In this document: positions 9,252 through 16,732 of the stretch, piece after piece
How the letters are laid out: every line of letters starts with the position of its first letter
Numbering within the stretch: the first letter of the stretch is position 1
Source: Yinghuangia seranimata
GTDB taxonomy: Bacteria; Actinomycetota; Actinomycetes; Streptomycetales; Streptomycetaceae
Direction of reading: 5' to 3'
Length of the DNA: 64,000 nucleotides
Assembly (NCBI RefSeq): GCF_029953285.1
Contig: NZ_JASAOI010000024.1
Coordinates: 62,001 to 126,000, forward strand
Program-made: the position numbers and the translations under genes
The notes under the pieces: generated by a model
Databases searched by the model: none
What the model was told of the DNA's origin: nothing
Seen by the model: only the letters and a program-made list of their open reading frames with translations

Positions 9252-10381
9252 CCGCCAACGCCACCACCACCGACCTGTTCCAGCCCGCGCGTCTCGGCCG
9301 ACTCACCCTCCCGAACCGGCTCGTGATGGCCCCGATGACCCGCAACCGGGCGGCCGCCGACGGCACTCCGGAGCCGATCATGGCCGAGTACTACGCACAG
9401 CGCGCCGACGCAGGCCTGATCATCGCCGAGGCCACCACCCCCAACGCGGTCGGCGCGACGTACCCCAACATCCCGGCCATCTACAGCGCTTCGCACGTCG
9501 CGGGCTGGCGCCAGGTCACCGGCGCGGTGGGCGGCGCGGGCGGCCGCATGTTCCTCCAGCTCCAGCACGGCGGACGCATCGGCCACCCCGCCACCAGCGG
9601 CCACCAGCCGCTCGCGCCGTCGTCGGTCCCGTTCCCCGACGCCATGCACACCCCGGAAGGCTCCCTTCCCGCCGTGCCGCCGCGCGCCATGACGGTCGAC
9701 GAGATCCGTTCCACGGTCGCCGACTTCGCCCAGGCCGCCAGGAACGCGGTCGCCGCCGGGTTCGCCGGCGTCGAGGTGCACGCCGCGAACGGCTACCTGC
9801 TGCACCAGTTCCTCGGCCAGGACACCAACCGGCGCACCGACGCCTACGGCGGCCCTGTGGAGAACCGCATCCGGTTCACCGTCGAGGTCGTCCGAGCGGT
9901 CGTCGACGCGATCGGCGGCGAGCGGGTGGGCGTGCGCATCGCCCCCGGCGTCACCGCGAACGCCATGGCGGAAGGCGACACGGAGGCGATCTACCCCGCG
10001 CTGGTCACCGCGCTCGCCGGGATCGGCCCCGCGTACCTGCACATCGTGTTCGCCGATCCCGACCAGCAGCTGTTCCGCGACCTGCGGGCGGCGTGGCCGG
10101 GCACGCTGATCGCCAACCCGGTGCTCGGCTGGGGCGGCCCGCTGCCGGAAGACGGGGGGAAGGGCGCCGCCGAACGGCTGCTCGCCGCGGGCGCCGACCT
10201 GGTGGCGCTCGGGCGTCCGTTCCTGGCCAACCCGGACCTGGTCGAGCGGCTGCGCACCGGTGCCCCCGTCAACCAGGTCCGCGACCACGGCCTCATGTAC
10301 ACCGGCGGCGCGGACGGTTACACGGACTACCCGACGCTCACCGAGACCGCCGAAAACGAGGCCCTCGTCCCCGCGCTCTGA
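9248..10381 (+). CDS. Old Yellow Enzyme family alkene reductase (NADH:flavin oxidoreductase)
   Basis: The 377-residue protein is a full-length OYE TIM barrel. It opens with LFQPARLGRLTLPNRLVMAP and has MTRNRA, the LQLQHGGRIGHP region, GVEVHAANGYLLHQFL, and the C-terminal LIANPVLGWGG and VALGRPFLANPDL phosphate-binding stretches. In classical OYEs a His-Asn or His-His pair binds the substrate carbonyl; VEVHAANGYL supplies His and Asn here. FMN-dependent reduction of activated C=C bonds is the family reaction. The start overlaps the MFS stop by 4 bases. A strong hairpin terminator follows at 10405. Confidence 0.92.
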   Translation: MTANATTTDLFQPARLGRLTLPNRLVMAPMTRNRAAADGTPEPIMAEYYAQRADAGLIIAEATTPNAVGATYPNIPAIYSASHVAGWRQVTGAVGGAGGRMFLQLQHGGRIGHPATSGHQPLAPSSVPFPDAMHTPEGSLPAVPPRAMTVDEIRSTVADFAQAARNAVAAGFAGVEVHAANGYLLHQFLGQDTNRRTDAYGGPVENRIRFTVEVVRAVVDAIGGERVGVRIAPGVTANAMAEGDTEAIYPALVTALAGIGPAYLHIVFADPDQQLFRDLRAAWPGTLIANPVLGWGGPLPEDGGKGAAERLLAAGADLVALGRPFLANPDLVERLRTGAPVNQVRDHGLMYTGGADGYTDYPTLTETAENEALVPAL

Positions 10382-10404
10382 ACGACATCCCCGCAACGCC
10401 GGAA

Positions 10405-10437
10405 CCGGCCCGGACCCCACCCCAGGGTCCGGGCCGG
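10405..10437. terminator. Bidirectional terminator between OYE and P450 genes
   Basis: Perfect 13-bp stem (CCGGCCCGGACCC paired with GGGTCCGGGCCGG) with a 7-base loop, between the convergent OYE and P450 genes. There is no U-tail, as is common in high-GC actinomycetes. Confidence 0.8.
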
Positions 10438-10458
10438 CGGCATTGCGGGCGCGCCGAA

Positions 10459-11688
10459 CTACCACATGACGTGCAGCCGTTCCGGCATGCGCTTCATGAA
10501 CCCGGTGCGCCACACGATCTGTTCGACCGGCACCGCGAGCCGCAGCTCGGGCATCCGCTCGATCAGCGTCGCGACGGCGATCTCGGCGTGCTTCTTCCCG
10601 AGCGCGGTCGCCGGGCAGTAGTGCTGGCCGCCGCCGAACGACAGGTGGGTGCCGGCGTTCGCGCGCCGGATGTCGACGTGGTGCGGGTCCTCGAACTCGT
10701 CGGCGTCGAAGTTGGCGCCCTCCACCAGCACCAACACCAGTTCGCCCTTCCCGACCGTCACGTCGCCGAGCCGCACGTCCTCGAGCGCGAGCCGCGGCAG
10801 GCCGTCGCCGATCGACAGGTTGACGCGCAGGAGTTCGTCGAGCGCGGTCGGGATCAGTGCGGGGTCGTCCCGCAGTTCGCCCCACACCCGCGGGTTCTGG
10901 AGCAGCGAGAACACCGCCATGGTCAGGAACGCCGACGTCGAGATGACCCCGGCGCCGAAGAACGTCACGCCGACCGTGGCGAGCATCTCGTCGGTGAGGT
11001 GCGCGTAGTCGGGGTCGGCGCGCAGCGCGGCGATCTCGGCGACGAGCCCGGTGGTGGCCGGGTCGTCGAGCCGCTCGGCCATGTAGGCCATGTCGCGGTC
11101 CCAGTTGAGCTTCGCCGCGGTGACCGGGCAGGCCGAGTTCATGAACGCGATGTCCAGGCTCTCCGCGAGCCGCGGCCCGTCCGCCTGCGGGATGCCGAGG
11201 ATGCGGCAGTGCAGCGCCTCCGAGTACGGGTTGGCGAACCGGGCGCGCAGGTCGACGGGTGCGCCGTGCGCCAGCATCCCCTCGACGAGTTCGGCGGCGT
11301 GCCCGCGCATCCAGTCCTCGAGGCCCTCGGACTTGGGGTTGATCGCCTTGAGCACCGCCTTGCGCAGCCCGACGCCGGTGATGTTGCCCATGTTGTTGAC
11401 AACCTCGGGCGGGATCGTCAGCGCGTACTGCCGCGGCGCGCCGGGTGCCGAGGTGTCCTTGAGGCTGAACCTGCGGTCCTCGAGGACCTGCCTGCACAGC
11501 CGATACGAGGACACGAGCCACGCTTCGTCGCCGGCTATCGTGCGGACCTTCTTGACCGGCTCGTCACGCAACGCCCCGATGTCGTCGGGAAGTCGGTCGC
11601 CGCGCCAGGAGAACGGGAAGCCCGGCAGCGCGTCCACGCCCGCGGCGGGTTCGGCCGCCGCGCGGTAGGTCGTCGTGTCAGCGGCCAT
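10459..11688 (-). CDS. Cytochrome P450, CYP121-like (cyclodipeptide oxidase, putative mycocyclosin synthase)
   Basis: This 409-residue P450 has the heme loop [17 protein letters not shown] with Cys358 as the thiolate. The I-helix reads [13 protein letters not shown], where the usual acid/Thr pair is replaced by Ala-Gly-Val-Ile-Ser, as in M. tuberculosis CYP121. Recalled CYP121 segments match along the whole chain, for example [14 protein letters not shown] near residue 182, NWDRD, and the C-terminal W-RT-F. CYP121 couples the two tyrosine rings of cyclo(Tyr-Tyr) to give mycocyclosin. Pocket positions N85, F168, W182 and S237 of CYP121 correspond to N99, F182, W196 and S250 here, while Q385-R386 correspond to M398-K399. 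The gene starts inside the end of the cyclodipeptide synthase gene (11-base overlap), so the two are coupled. Confidence 0.93.
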   Translation of the reverse strand: MAADTTTYRAAAEPAAGVDALPGFPFSWRGDRLPDDIGALRDEPVKKVRTIAGDEAWLVSSYRLCRQVLEDRRFSLKDTSAPGAPRQYALTIPPEVVNNMGNITGVGLRKAVLKAINPKSEGLEDWMRGHAAELVEGMLAHGAPVDLRARFANPYSEALHCRILGIPQADGPRLAESLDIAFMNSACPVTAAKLNWDRDMAYMAERLDDPATTGLVAEIAALRADPDYAHLTDEMLATVGVTFFGAGVISTSAFLTMAVFSLLQNPRVWGELRDDPALIPTALDELLRVNLSIGDGLPRLALEDVRLGDVTVGKGELVLVLVEGANFDADEFEDPHHVDIRRANAGTHLSFGGGQHYCPATALGKKHAEIAVATLIERMPELRLAVPVEQIVWRTGFMKRMPERLHVMW

Positions 11689-12493
11689 CGTGGTCTCCCT
11701 CTGCTTCTGCGGGCGTGACGATCGCGTGCCCCTGGTTGCGCGACGCGCGCAGGCCGGAACCGCGGGAGTACAACAGCTCGGCCATCGGCAGGAGCTGGTG
11801 GTAGCAGTTGAGCGAGCTCGGCACCCCGAGGATCGCGGGGGTGTCGAGGAACAGCGGCGCCTCCGCGCGGACGTACTCCAGGCACACCTCGCGCTGGCGG
11901 GCGGTGCCGGCCTTGCCGTCCAGCACCTTCGCGGTCAGGAACGCGTCGACGAGCGAGTCGCACACGGCGCGGAACTGCGGGTCGGAGGCGAGGAGTTCGC
12001 CCATGTGCTCATGGATCTCGCGATAGGCGGGGTTGCCCGTGAACGACGACATGGCGTGCGCGTGGATGCGCCCGTCGCCGGTGTCGACGGCCTCGACGGC
12101 GCCGTTCACCTTGGCGCGGACGCCGCGCAGGTTCTTGACCGCCTTGCGGCGGGCGTCGTCGGCCGGGTAGCCGAGCGCCTCGTACATCTCCGCGACGTGC
12201 AGGTCGGTGTACACGAGGTCGACCCGCGCGAACCGGGCCAGGCCCCAACGGGCCAGGTCGGTGACGCGGCGGGCGGAGAAGTAGCTGTTGCCGGGCGAGA
12301 TCCCGATCACCGCGTGCTCGCCTTCGGCGTAGATCACCTGGCAGTGCGCGGTGTACGGGCGGACCGCGAACGCGGCTCCGGGGTCTGCGGTGTGGTCGGC
12401 CGCCAGGCCGGTCGTGGGCCCGGAACTCCCCGGTGGACCACCGGTTTCGGGCGGAGGGGGCGCGAGGGTCAAGACGTCGGTCGATGTCGTCAA
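11678..12493 (-). CDS. tRNA-dependent cyclodipeptide synthase (Rv2275-like, cyclo(Tyr-Tyr) type)
   Basis: The enzyme takes two aminoacyl-tRNAs and releases a cyclic dipeptide by a ping-pong mechanism through an aminoacyl-enzyme on serine. The diagnostic [10 protein letters not shown] motif gives catalytic Ser66, and the [13 protein letters not shown] and SLNCYHQ segments carry the Tyr, Glu and Tyr-His of the NYH subfamily. The text from residue 42 to the end is recalled as closely matching M. tuberculosis Rv2275, a cyclo(Tyr-Tyr) synthase of 289 residues. The TTG at 12493 is chosen over the upstream ATG at 12739. GAAGGA lies 8 bases before it, the length becomes 271 residues, and the text upstream is not protein-like. 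The overlapping P450 completes a mycocyclosin-like pathway. The product is inferred, not shown. Confidence 0.94.
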   Translation of the reverse strand: MTTSTDVLTLAPPPPETGGPPGSSGPTTGLAADHTADPGAAFAVRPYTAHCQVIYAEGEHAVIGISPGNSYFSARRVTDLARWGLARFARVDLVYTDLHVAEMYEALGYPADDARRKAVKNLRGVRAKVNGAVEAVDTGDGRIHAHAMSSFTGNPAYREIHEHMGELLASDPQFRAVCDSLVDAFLTAKVLDGKAGTARQREVCLEYVRAEAPLFLDTPAILGVPSSLNCYHQLLPMAELLYSRGSGLRASRNQGHAIVTPAEAEGDHDGR

Positions 12494-12830
12494 CGGATCG
12501 GTCCTTCGCGGCGCCGCTAGTCCCTGGGAGCCCCGTGCTCCCGGTGTGGCGGCGACGCGATCAGTCAACGAGCGACTGCGGAGCGTGTCAACGACGAGCA
12601 AATCCTGCGCCCGGACGCAAGGCGGCGGCGGTGCGAAAACCTCCAAGACCCCGCGCCCGACCCGGTGGTTGTCGGAAACCTCCTGGTCGGAGGCGAAACG
12701 GAAGACATGGTCCCGGTTCTCGTCATATCCGGTACACACGCGGGCCGGGTCCGCGACGCCGGGCGGGGCGCGCCCGCCCCTTCGCGGGCCCGAGGTTCGG
12801 AGGTTCCGCCAAGGCCACGCGGGGCCGTCG
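12494..12830. promoter_or_regulatory. Upstream region of the cyclodipeptide operon
   Basis: This 337-base gap separates the STAS gene from the cyclodipeptide synthase, both read leftward. On the minus strand a perfect TTGACA occurs at 12591-12586, but no convincing -10 hexamer stands 16-18 bases after it. The GAAGGA ribosome binding site of the synthase lies just upstream of 12493. No small gene was recognised. Confidence 0.35.
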
Positions 12831-13268
12831 TCACCCAGGCCGCATGGCGGCGAGGAGTGTGGGCACCGGACGGAACACGCCCTGCAGCCCGGTGAGCCGG
12901 AACAGCCGCAGCACGCGCGGCTCCGCGCACACCACCGCGAGCCGGTCGCCGTGCACCTGGGTGCCGCTGCGTATGCGGATCAGCATGCGCAGCCCCGCGC
13001 AGTCGAGGAACGACACCCCCGACAGGTCGACGACGACCAGCCCGTGCGGGCGCGCCACCAGCTCGTCGAGCCGCGGCGCGCACCGGTTGACGACGGCGAT
13101 GTCGACCTCGCCGCGCAGCTCGGCGACGGCGCAGCCGTCGGTGAGGCGCACGGTCAGGTGACCGCCGTCCGTGCGGGCGCCGTGGCACGGTCTCGACCGC
13201 GCGTGCGCCGGTTGCTGATGTGTTCGGAGGCGTCCGTGTGTGGCGAGCCAGACGTGCCGCGGCCCCAT
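12831..13268 (-). CDS. STAS domain protein, anti-sigma factor antagonist-like
   Basis: The 145-residue protein has a disordered basic N-terminus of about 35 residues, then a STAS domain: VAELRGEVDIAVVNRCAPRLDEL, then VVVDLSGVSFLDCAGLRMLIRI. In anti-anti-sigma factors a Ser is phosphorylated at the start of helix 2; here the stretch is SFLDCAGL, with Cys in place of the usual Ser or Thr. Control by phosphorylation may thus be absent. ATG 13268 is preferred to ATG 13277 because AAAGGG lies 9 bases before the former and abuts the latter. No partner anti-sigma kinase lies nearby. Confidence 0.82.
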   Translation of the reverse strand: MGPRHVWLATHGRLRTHQQPAHARSRPCHGARTDGGHLTVRLTDGCAVAELRGEVDIAVVNRCAPRLDELVARPHGLVVVDLSGVSFLDCAGLRMLIRIRSGTQVHGDRLAVVCAEPRVLRLFRLTGLQGVFRPVPTLLAAMRPG

Positions 13269-13361
13269 AGCGCTCATCCCTTTGGGTTCACCTGCGTCGA
13301 CCTGGAGTCTCCGGAACCCAACTTAGGCGTCGCCCGGACGGCCGCACAGCCCGGATGCGGG

Positions 13362-13393
13362 ATCACCCCGAGGAGTTCACTCCTTGGGGTGAT
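13362..13393. promoter_or_regulatory. Long hairpin between divergent STAS and TDT genes
   Basis: ATCACCCCGAGGAG and CTCCTTGGGGTGAT form a 14-bp stem with one G-T pair and a TTCA loop, followed by TTTG. It looks like a terminator but sits between two divergent genes, where no transcript should end. An operator dyad or a leader hairpin for either gene is possible. Confidence 0.6.
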
Positions 13394-13512
13394 TTGTGGT
13401 CAAGGCGATTGACGAGGTTCGTCGATTCCGCGTCGACGGGGGACCCGCGACGGCCCTCCGCCCGGGTCGCGCTCCGGTGGTGAGCTCGACCGGGCCGGGG
13501 TGGGATGGAGGG

Positions 13513-14514
13513 ATGAGGGTAGCCGCGGCCCCGTGGTGGGGCGAGATCCCCCCGGCGTCGGGCAGCATCGTCATGGCCACCGGCATTGTGTCGGTCGGAC
13601 TGCACCTCACCGGCCACGAGACGTTCTCCCGCGTCCTGCTCGGCCTGGCCGGTGCGGTCTGGGTGGTGCTCGCCGTCCAGTTCGTCGAACTCCTGCTGCA
13701 CGACCGGGCCGGCTGGTCGACCCGCGCCGACAGCCCGCCCGCGCTGACCGGCGTCGCGGGCACCGCCGTCCTCGGCACCCGCCTGGCGGTGCTCGGCTGG
13801 ACGGGCGTCGCCGCCGCGCTCCTCGTGGTCGCCGCCGCGGTGTGGCCCGTGCTGCTCGTCGGCGTCCTCAGGCACTGGTCCCGCCCCATGCCCGGCGCCG
13901 CGTTCCTGGTCTGCGTCGCCACCCAGGGACTCGCCGTGCTCGGCGCCACGCTCGCCGGCCTGGAGGACGCCACCTGGCTGATGTGGACCGCCCTGGTGCT
14001 GTTCCTGCTCGGCCTCGTGCTGTACGTCGAGGCGCTGGTCCGCTTCGACTTCCGCCAGGTCCTCACCGGCGCGGGCGACCACTGGATCGCGGCCGGCGCG
14101 CTGTCCATCTCGACCCTCGCCGGATCCAAACTGACCGCCTCGACGGAGTGGACCGGCACGGCGCACCAGGCTCTGCGCACGACCACGCTCGTGCTGCTCG
14201 GCCTCGCGCTCGCCTGGTACGCCGTACTCGCCGTCTGCGAACTCCTCCGCCCGCGACTGCGCTACGACATCCGCCGCTGGGCCACGGTCTTCCCCCTGGG
14301 CATGACCGCCGCCGCGTCGCTGTCCACGTCCACCGCGGCGGGCGTCGCCTGGCTCGACGACCTCGGACGGGCGCTGCTGTGGGTCGCCGTCATCGTGTGG
14401 GCGCTGGTCGCGTACGGACTGGCCGCCCGCCTCCTCAGAGCGGGGTCTTCAACTCGCGGCCCTGAGCGTCGAACCCCCGAACCTTCACGTTCGGGCCCCC
14501 GTTGTGGGCCTTGA
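13513..14514 (+). CDS. TDT/SLAC1-type transporter (tellurite-resistance/dicarboxylate transporter family)
   Basis: The 333-residue protein has about 9-10 hydrophobic segments and begins the first with the family signature PPASGSIVMATGIVSVG. That matches the TDT family of anion or C4-dicarboxylate carriers, some linked to tellurite or sulfite export. The substrate is not known here. ATG 13513 fits the family N-terminus; GGAGGG abuts it directly, which is an unusually short spacing, so a start slightly upstream (GTG 13477 or 13480) is possible. The last 25 residues are polar and low-complexity. They overlap the 3' end of the convergent gene by 80 bases. Confidence 0.82.
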   Translation: MRVAAAPWWGEIPPASGSIVMATGIVSVGLHLTGHETFSRVLLGLAGAVWVVLAVQFVELLLHDRAGWSTRADSPPALTGVAGTAVLGTRLAVLGWTGVAAALLVVAAAVWPVLLVGVLRHWSRPMPGAAFLVCVATQGLAVLGATLAGLEDATWLMWTALVLFLLGLVLYVEALVRFDFRQVLTGAGDHWIAAGALSISTLAGSKLTASTEWTGTAHQALRTTTLVLLGLALAWYAVLAVCELLRPRLRYDIRRWATVFPLGMTAAASLSTSTAAGVAWLDDLGRALLWVAVIVWALVAYGLAARLLRAGSSTRGPERRTPEPSRSGPRCGP

Positions 14515-15115
14515 CCAGGAACGTAAACGCCCGCACCCCCGGCGCGACCTCCACCGGCCGGACCACGACCGGGGCCTTCGCGCCCGGCCAGCTGATCTCG
14601 AGGTGGTCCACGGCGGCACCCGCGCGACCGGTGCCCCACGCGTAGCCGTCGGTGGCGCCCTCGGTCATGCCCTGGATCCCGCCCCAGCCCCAGTAGCCCG
14701 GGTCGCCCGCCATCTGCGGCGTGACGGTCTCGCAGGACGTGCCGGCCTCCCTGATCAGGCCGCGTTCCTCGGTGTAGCAGATCCTCACCGGGCTCTCGAC
14801 CGCCGCGCGGACCAGCCACGGGGCCCCGTCGAGCGAGCCCTTCGCGATGATCCCGGACCCGGGTTCCCCGGGGACGCCGACGTCCACCGCACGGATGTCG
14901 TTGGACATGCCGTTCTCGGACAGCACCGACGACGCCACCACTGTCGCCCCGCCGCCGACGACCACCAGACCTGCGGTGAGCGCCGCGACCTTGCGCCACG
15001 GCTGCCACGTGCGGAACCCCGATGCGGTTGTGCTCCGTGCCACCGTCGGCTCGGGCTCCCCGGCCACGACCTCCCGCAGCTCCGCCAACAGCCGGTCCTC
15101 GAATCGCGTGCTCAT
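14435..15115 (-). CDS. Single-pass membrane protein, probable partner of the upstream ECF sigma factor
   Basis: The 226-residue protein has a short cytoplasmic N-terminus (FEDRLLAELREVVAGE), one transmembrane helix at about residues 43-65 (VAALTAGLVVVGGGATVVA), and an extracytoplasmic domain of about 160 residues. Two cysteines (ICYTEERG and TSCETVT) could form a disulfide. The start overlaps the stop of the sigma gene by 4 bases (ATGA). This sigma plus one-TM-protein pairing is typical of membrane-tethered signalling, so an anti-sigma role is plausible. No zinc-binding anti-sigma motif is visible and no known family was recognised. Confidence 0.8.
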   Translation of the reverse strand: MSTRFEDRLLAELREVVAGEPEPTVARSTTASGFRTWQPWRKVAALTAGLVVVGGGATVVASSVLSENGMSNDIRAVDVGVPGEPGSGIIAKGSLDGAPWLVRAAVESPVRICYTEERGLIREAGTSCETVTPQMAGDPGYWGWGGIQGMTEGATDGYAWGTGRAGAAVDHLEISWPGAKAPVVVRPVEVAPGVRAFTFLVKAHNGGPNVKVRGFDAQGRELKTPL

Positions 15116-15723
15116 GCGTTGACCTCCGACGGGGTGATGCGGACGTGCGGGGCGGCTTCGGAGGCGACGGCCGGTGCGGCCGGCACAGCGGCGAGCGCCT
15201 TGCGGGCACGGTGCAGGCGTACGCGCGCCGTCACGGCCCTGATGCCGAGCGCCGTCGCGGCCTCGGTGACCGTGAGCCCGTCGATCGCGACGAGCTCGAT
15301 GACCTCACGTTCGCCCTGGGGGAGTTCGTTGAGGCGGGTGTAGACGCGGCGGGCCTCGGACTCCGCCGCGAACCGTTCTTCGAAGCGCTGGATGTCGTCC
15401 TCGTCGAGGAGGCGGCGGCCCGCGACGCGGCGCCGGGCGTCGAGTTCGCGCAGCGCGCGGCGGCGGCTGTCCGCGACGACGTTCCGGGCGATGCCGTACA
15501 ACCACGCGCGGTCGCCGCCGGGACCGCCCCGGTACGACGCCGCGCCGCGGATCGCCGCCATGAAAACGTCGGCCGTCAGGTCCGCGGCCGTGTGCGCGTC
15601 GTCGACGCGGCGGGCCACGAAGCGGCCCACCGCGTCGATGTGACGCCGGTAGAAGTCCTCGAGCGCGTCGGGGTCGTGCGCGATCCGGGCTATCGAGGCC
15701 CGGTCGGGTATCTCGTCCAACAT
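15112..15723 (-). CDS. ECF sigma factor
   Basis: The 203-residue protein contains region 2 (DLTADVFMAAIRGA, then RAWLYGIARNVVADSRRR) and region 4 (LPQGEREVIELVAIDGLTVTEAATALGI with a helix-turn-helix to VRLHRARKAL). That is the standard two-domain ECF layout. ATG 15723 is chosen because GGAG lies 5 bases upstream and region 2 begins about 20 residues later. It is cotranscribed with the overlapping membrane protein gene. Target promoters are unknown. Confidence 0.9.
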   Translation of the reverse strand: MLDEIPDRASIARIAHDPDALEDFYRRHIDAVGRFVARRVDDAHTAADLTADVFMAAIRGAASYRGGPGGDRAWLYGIARNVVADSRRRALRELDARRRVAGRRLLDEDDIQRFEERFAAESEARRVYTRLNELPQGEREVIELVAIDGLTVTEAATALGIRAVTARVRLHRARKALAAVPAAPAVASEAAPHVRITPSEVNA

Positions 15724-15801
15724 GCTGCTCCGTGGGGCTCGGTGGTGGGGTGCGTACGCAGGCTTGTGGTCCACCGCCCCACGGACGTTACGGGCAGGTC
15801 C

Positions 15802-16137
15802 TCAGAGCGCGTCCGCGAGGTCGGCCAGCAGCCGGCGCTTCGGACGCGCACCGACCAGCGAACGCACCGGCTCCCCGGCGCGGAACAGCATCAGCGTCGG
15901 CATGCTCATGACCCCGTACGCGGCGCTGGTCGCGGGGTTCTCGTCGACGTCGAGCGACACGATGCGGAACCGGTCCTCCTCGGCGGCGAGTTCCGCGAGC
16001 ACCGGCGCGATCATCCGGCAGGGCCCGCACCACGCGGCGGTGAAGTCGACGAGCACGGGCACGTCCGAGGCAAGCACCTCGTCGGCGAAGGTGGCGTCGG
16101 TGACGGCGGGCACGGCAGCCTTGGTGGAGATGGACAT
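15802..16137 (-). CDS. trxA: Thioredoxin
   Basis: The 111-residue protein is a canonical thioredoxin, with the WCGPC active site (Cys37, Cys40), the FTAAW strand before it and the cis-proline motif MPTLMLF. It reduces protein disulfides in the cytoplasm, normally with thioredoxin reductase. It lies 128 bases downstream of a MerR gene in the same direction. That suggests joint or regulator-dependent expression under redox stress. GAGGAG stands 11 bases before ATG 16137. Confidence 0.93.
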   Translation of the reverse strand: MSISTKAAVPAVTDATFADEVLASDVPVLVDFTAAWCGPCRMIAPVLAELAAEEDRFRIVSLDVDENPATSAAYGVMSMPTLMLFRAGEPVRSLVGARPKRRLLADLADAL

Positions 16138-16265
16138 GGTTCTCGGTTCTCCTCACGGTTCGTTGACGGTTGCGCCCGCCGGGGGCGGTGGCGGGCAGGA
16201 GACATCGCCCGAGCGCGGCGGTCCGCGTCCGGATGCGTCAGGCCGCGGCTAGGCGGCGAACAGGA

Positions 16266-16667
16266 TTACGACAGATGGCACTTCGGATCGGGCCCGCCGG
16301 GGATTCCGGCATCGGCCGCGACCTCGGCCCGCGCCAACTGTGCGGCCACCTCGGCACGGACGTCCTGCATGCGCGCGATACAGGCGTCGAGCTCGGCGAG
16401 CTTGGCGCGATAGACGTCCAACGACGCGGGACACGCGTCCCCCGCGTCGTGCCCGGCCCTCAGACAGTCCACGAACGGCCGGGTGTCCTCGAGGTCGAAC
16501 CCGAAGTCCTGCAGCACCCGGATCTGCTCCAGCAGCCGCAGGTCGGCCTCGTCGTAGTCCCGGTATCCGTTGGCGCCTCGGCGTGCGGCGAGGAGGCCTC
16601 GGGACTCGTAGTAGCGCAGGGTGCGCGTGGTCGTGCCTGCGCGCTCCGCGAGCTCGCCGATCCGCAT
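16266..16667 (-). CDS. MerR family transcriptional regulator
   Basis: The 133-residue protein begins with the MerR helix-turn-helix MRIGELAERAGTTTRTLRYYE, followed by GYRDYDEADLRLLEQIRVLQ. A coiled-coil dimerisation helix follows. Two cysteines near residues 69-79 and one in the terminal CHLS segment could sense metals or oxidants, but the spacing matches no metal class recognised here. The inverted repeat TTGACG-N4-CGTCAA at 16711 lies in its promoter region and is a likely operator. The downstream thioredoxin gene is the obvious candidate target besides itself. Confidence 0.9.
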   Translation of the reverse strand: MRIGELAERAGTTTRTLRYYESRGLLAARRGANGYRDYDEADLRLLEQIRVLQDFGFDLEDTRPFVDCLRAGHDAGDACPASLDVYRAKLAELDACIARMQDVRAEVAAQLARAEVAADAGIPGGPDPKCHLS

Positions 16668-16710
16668 GTGGCTCCTTCCTCCGACCAGGCCTTCTCTCCG
16701 ACGGTAGACC

Positions 16711-16726
16711 TTGACGTCTGCGTCAA
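16711..16726. promoter_or_regulatory. Candidate MerR operator
   Basis: TTGACG-TCTG-CGTCAA is a perfect 6-bp inverted repeat with a 4-base spacer, 44 bases upstream of the MerR start. MerR proteins bind dyads of this kind between -35 and -10 elements, and TTGACG on the minus strand could serve as the -35. Confidence 0.5.
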
Positions 16727-16732
16727 CGCCAG

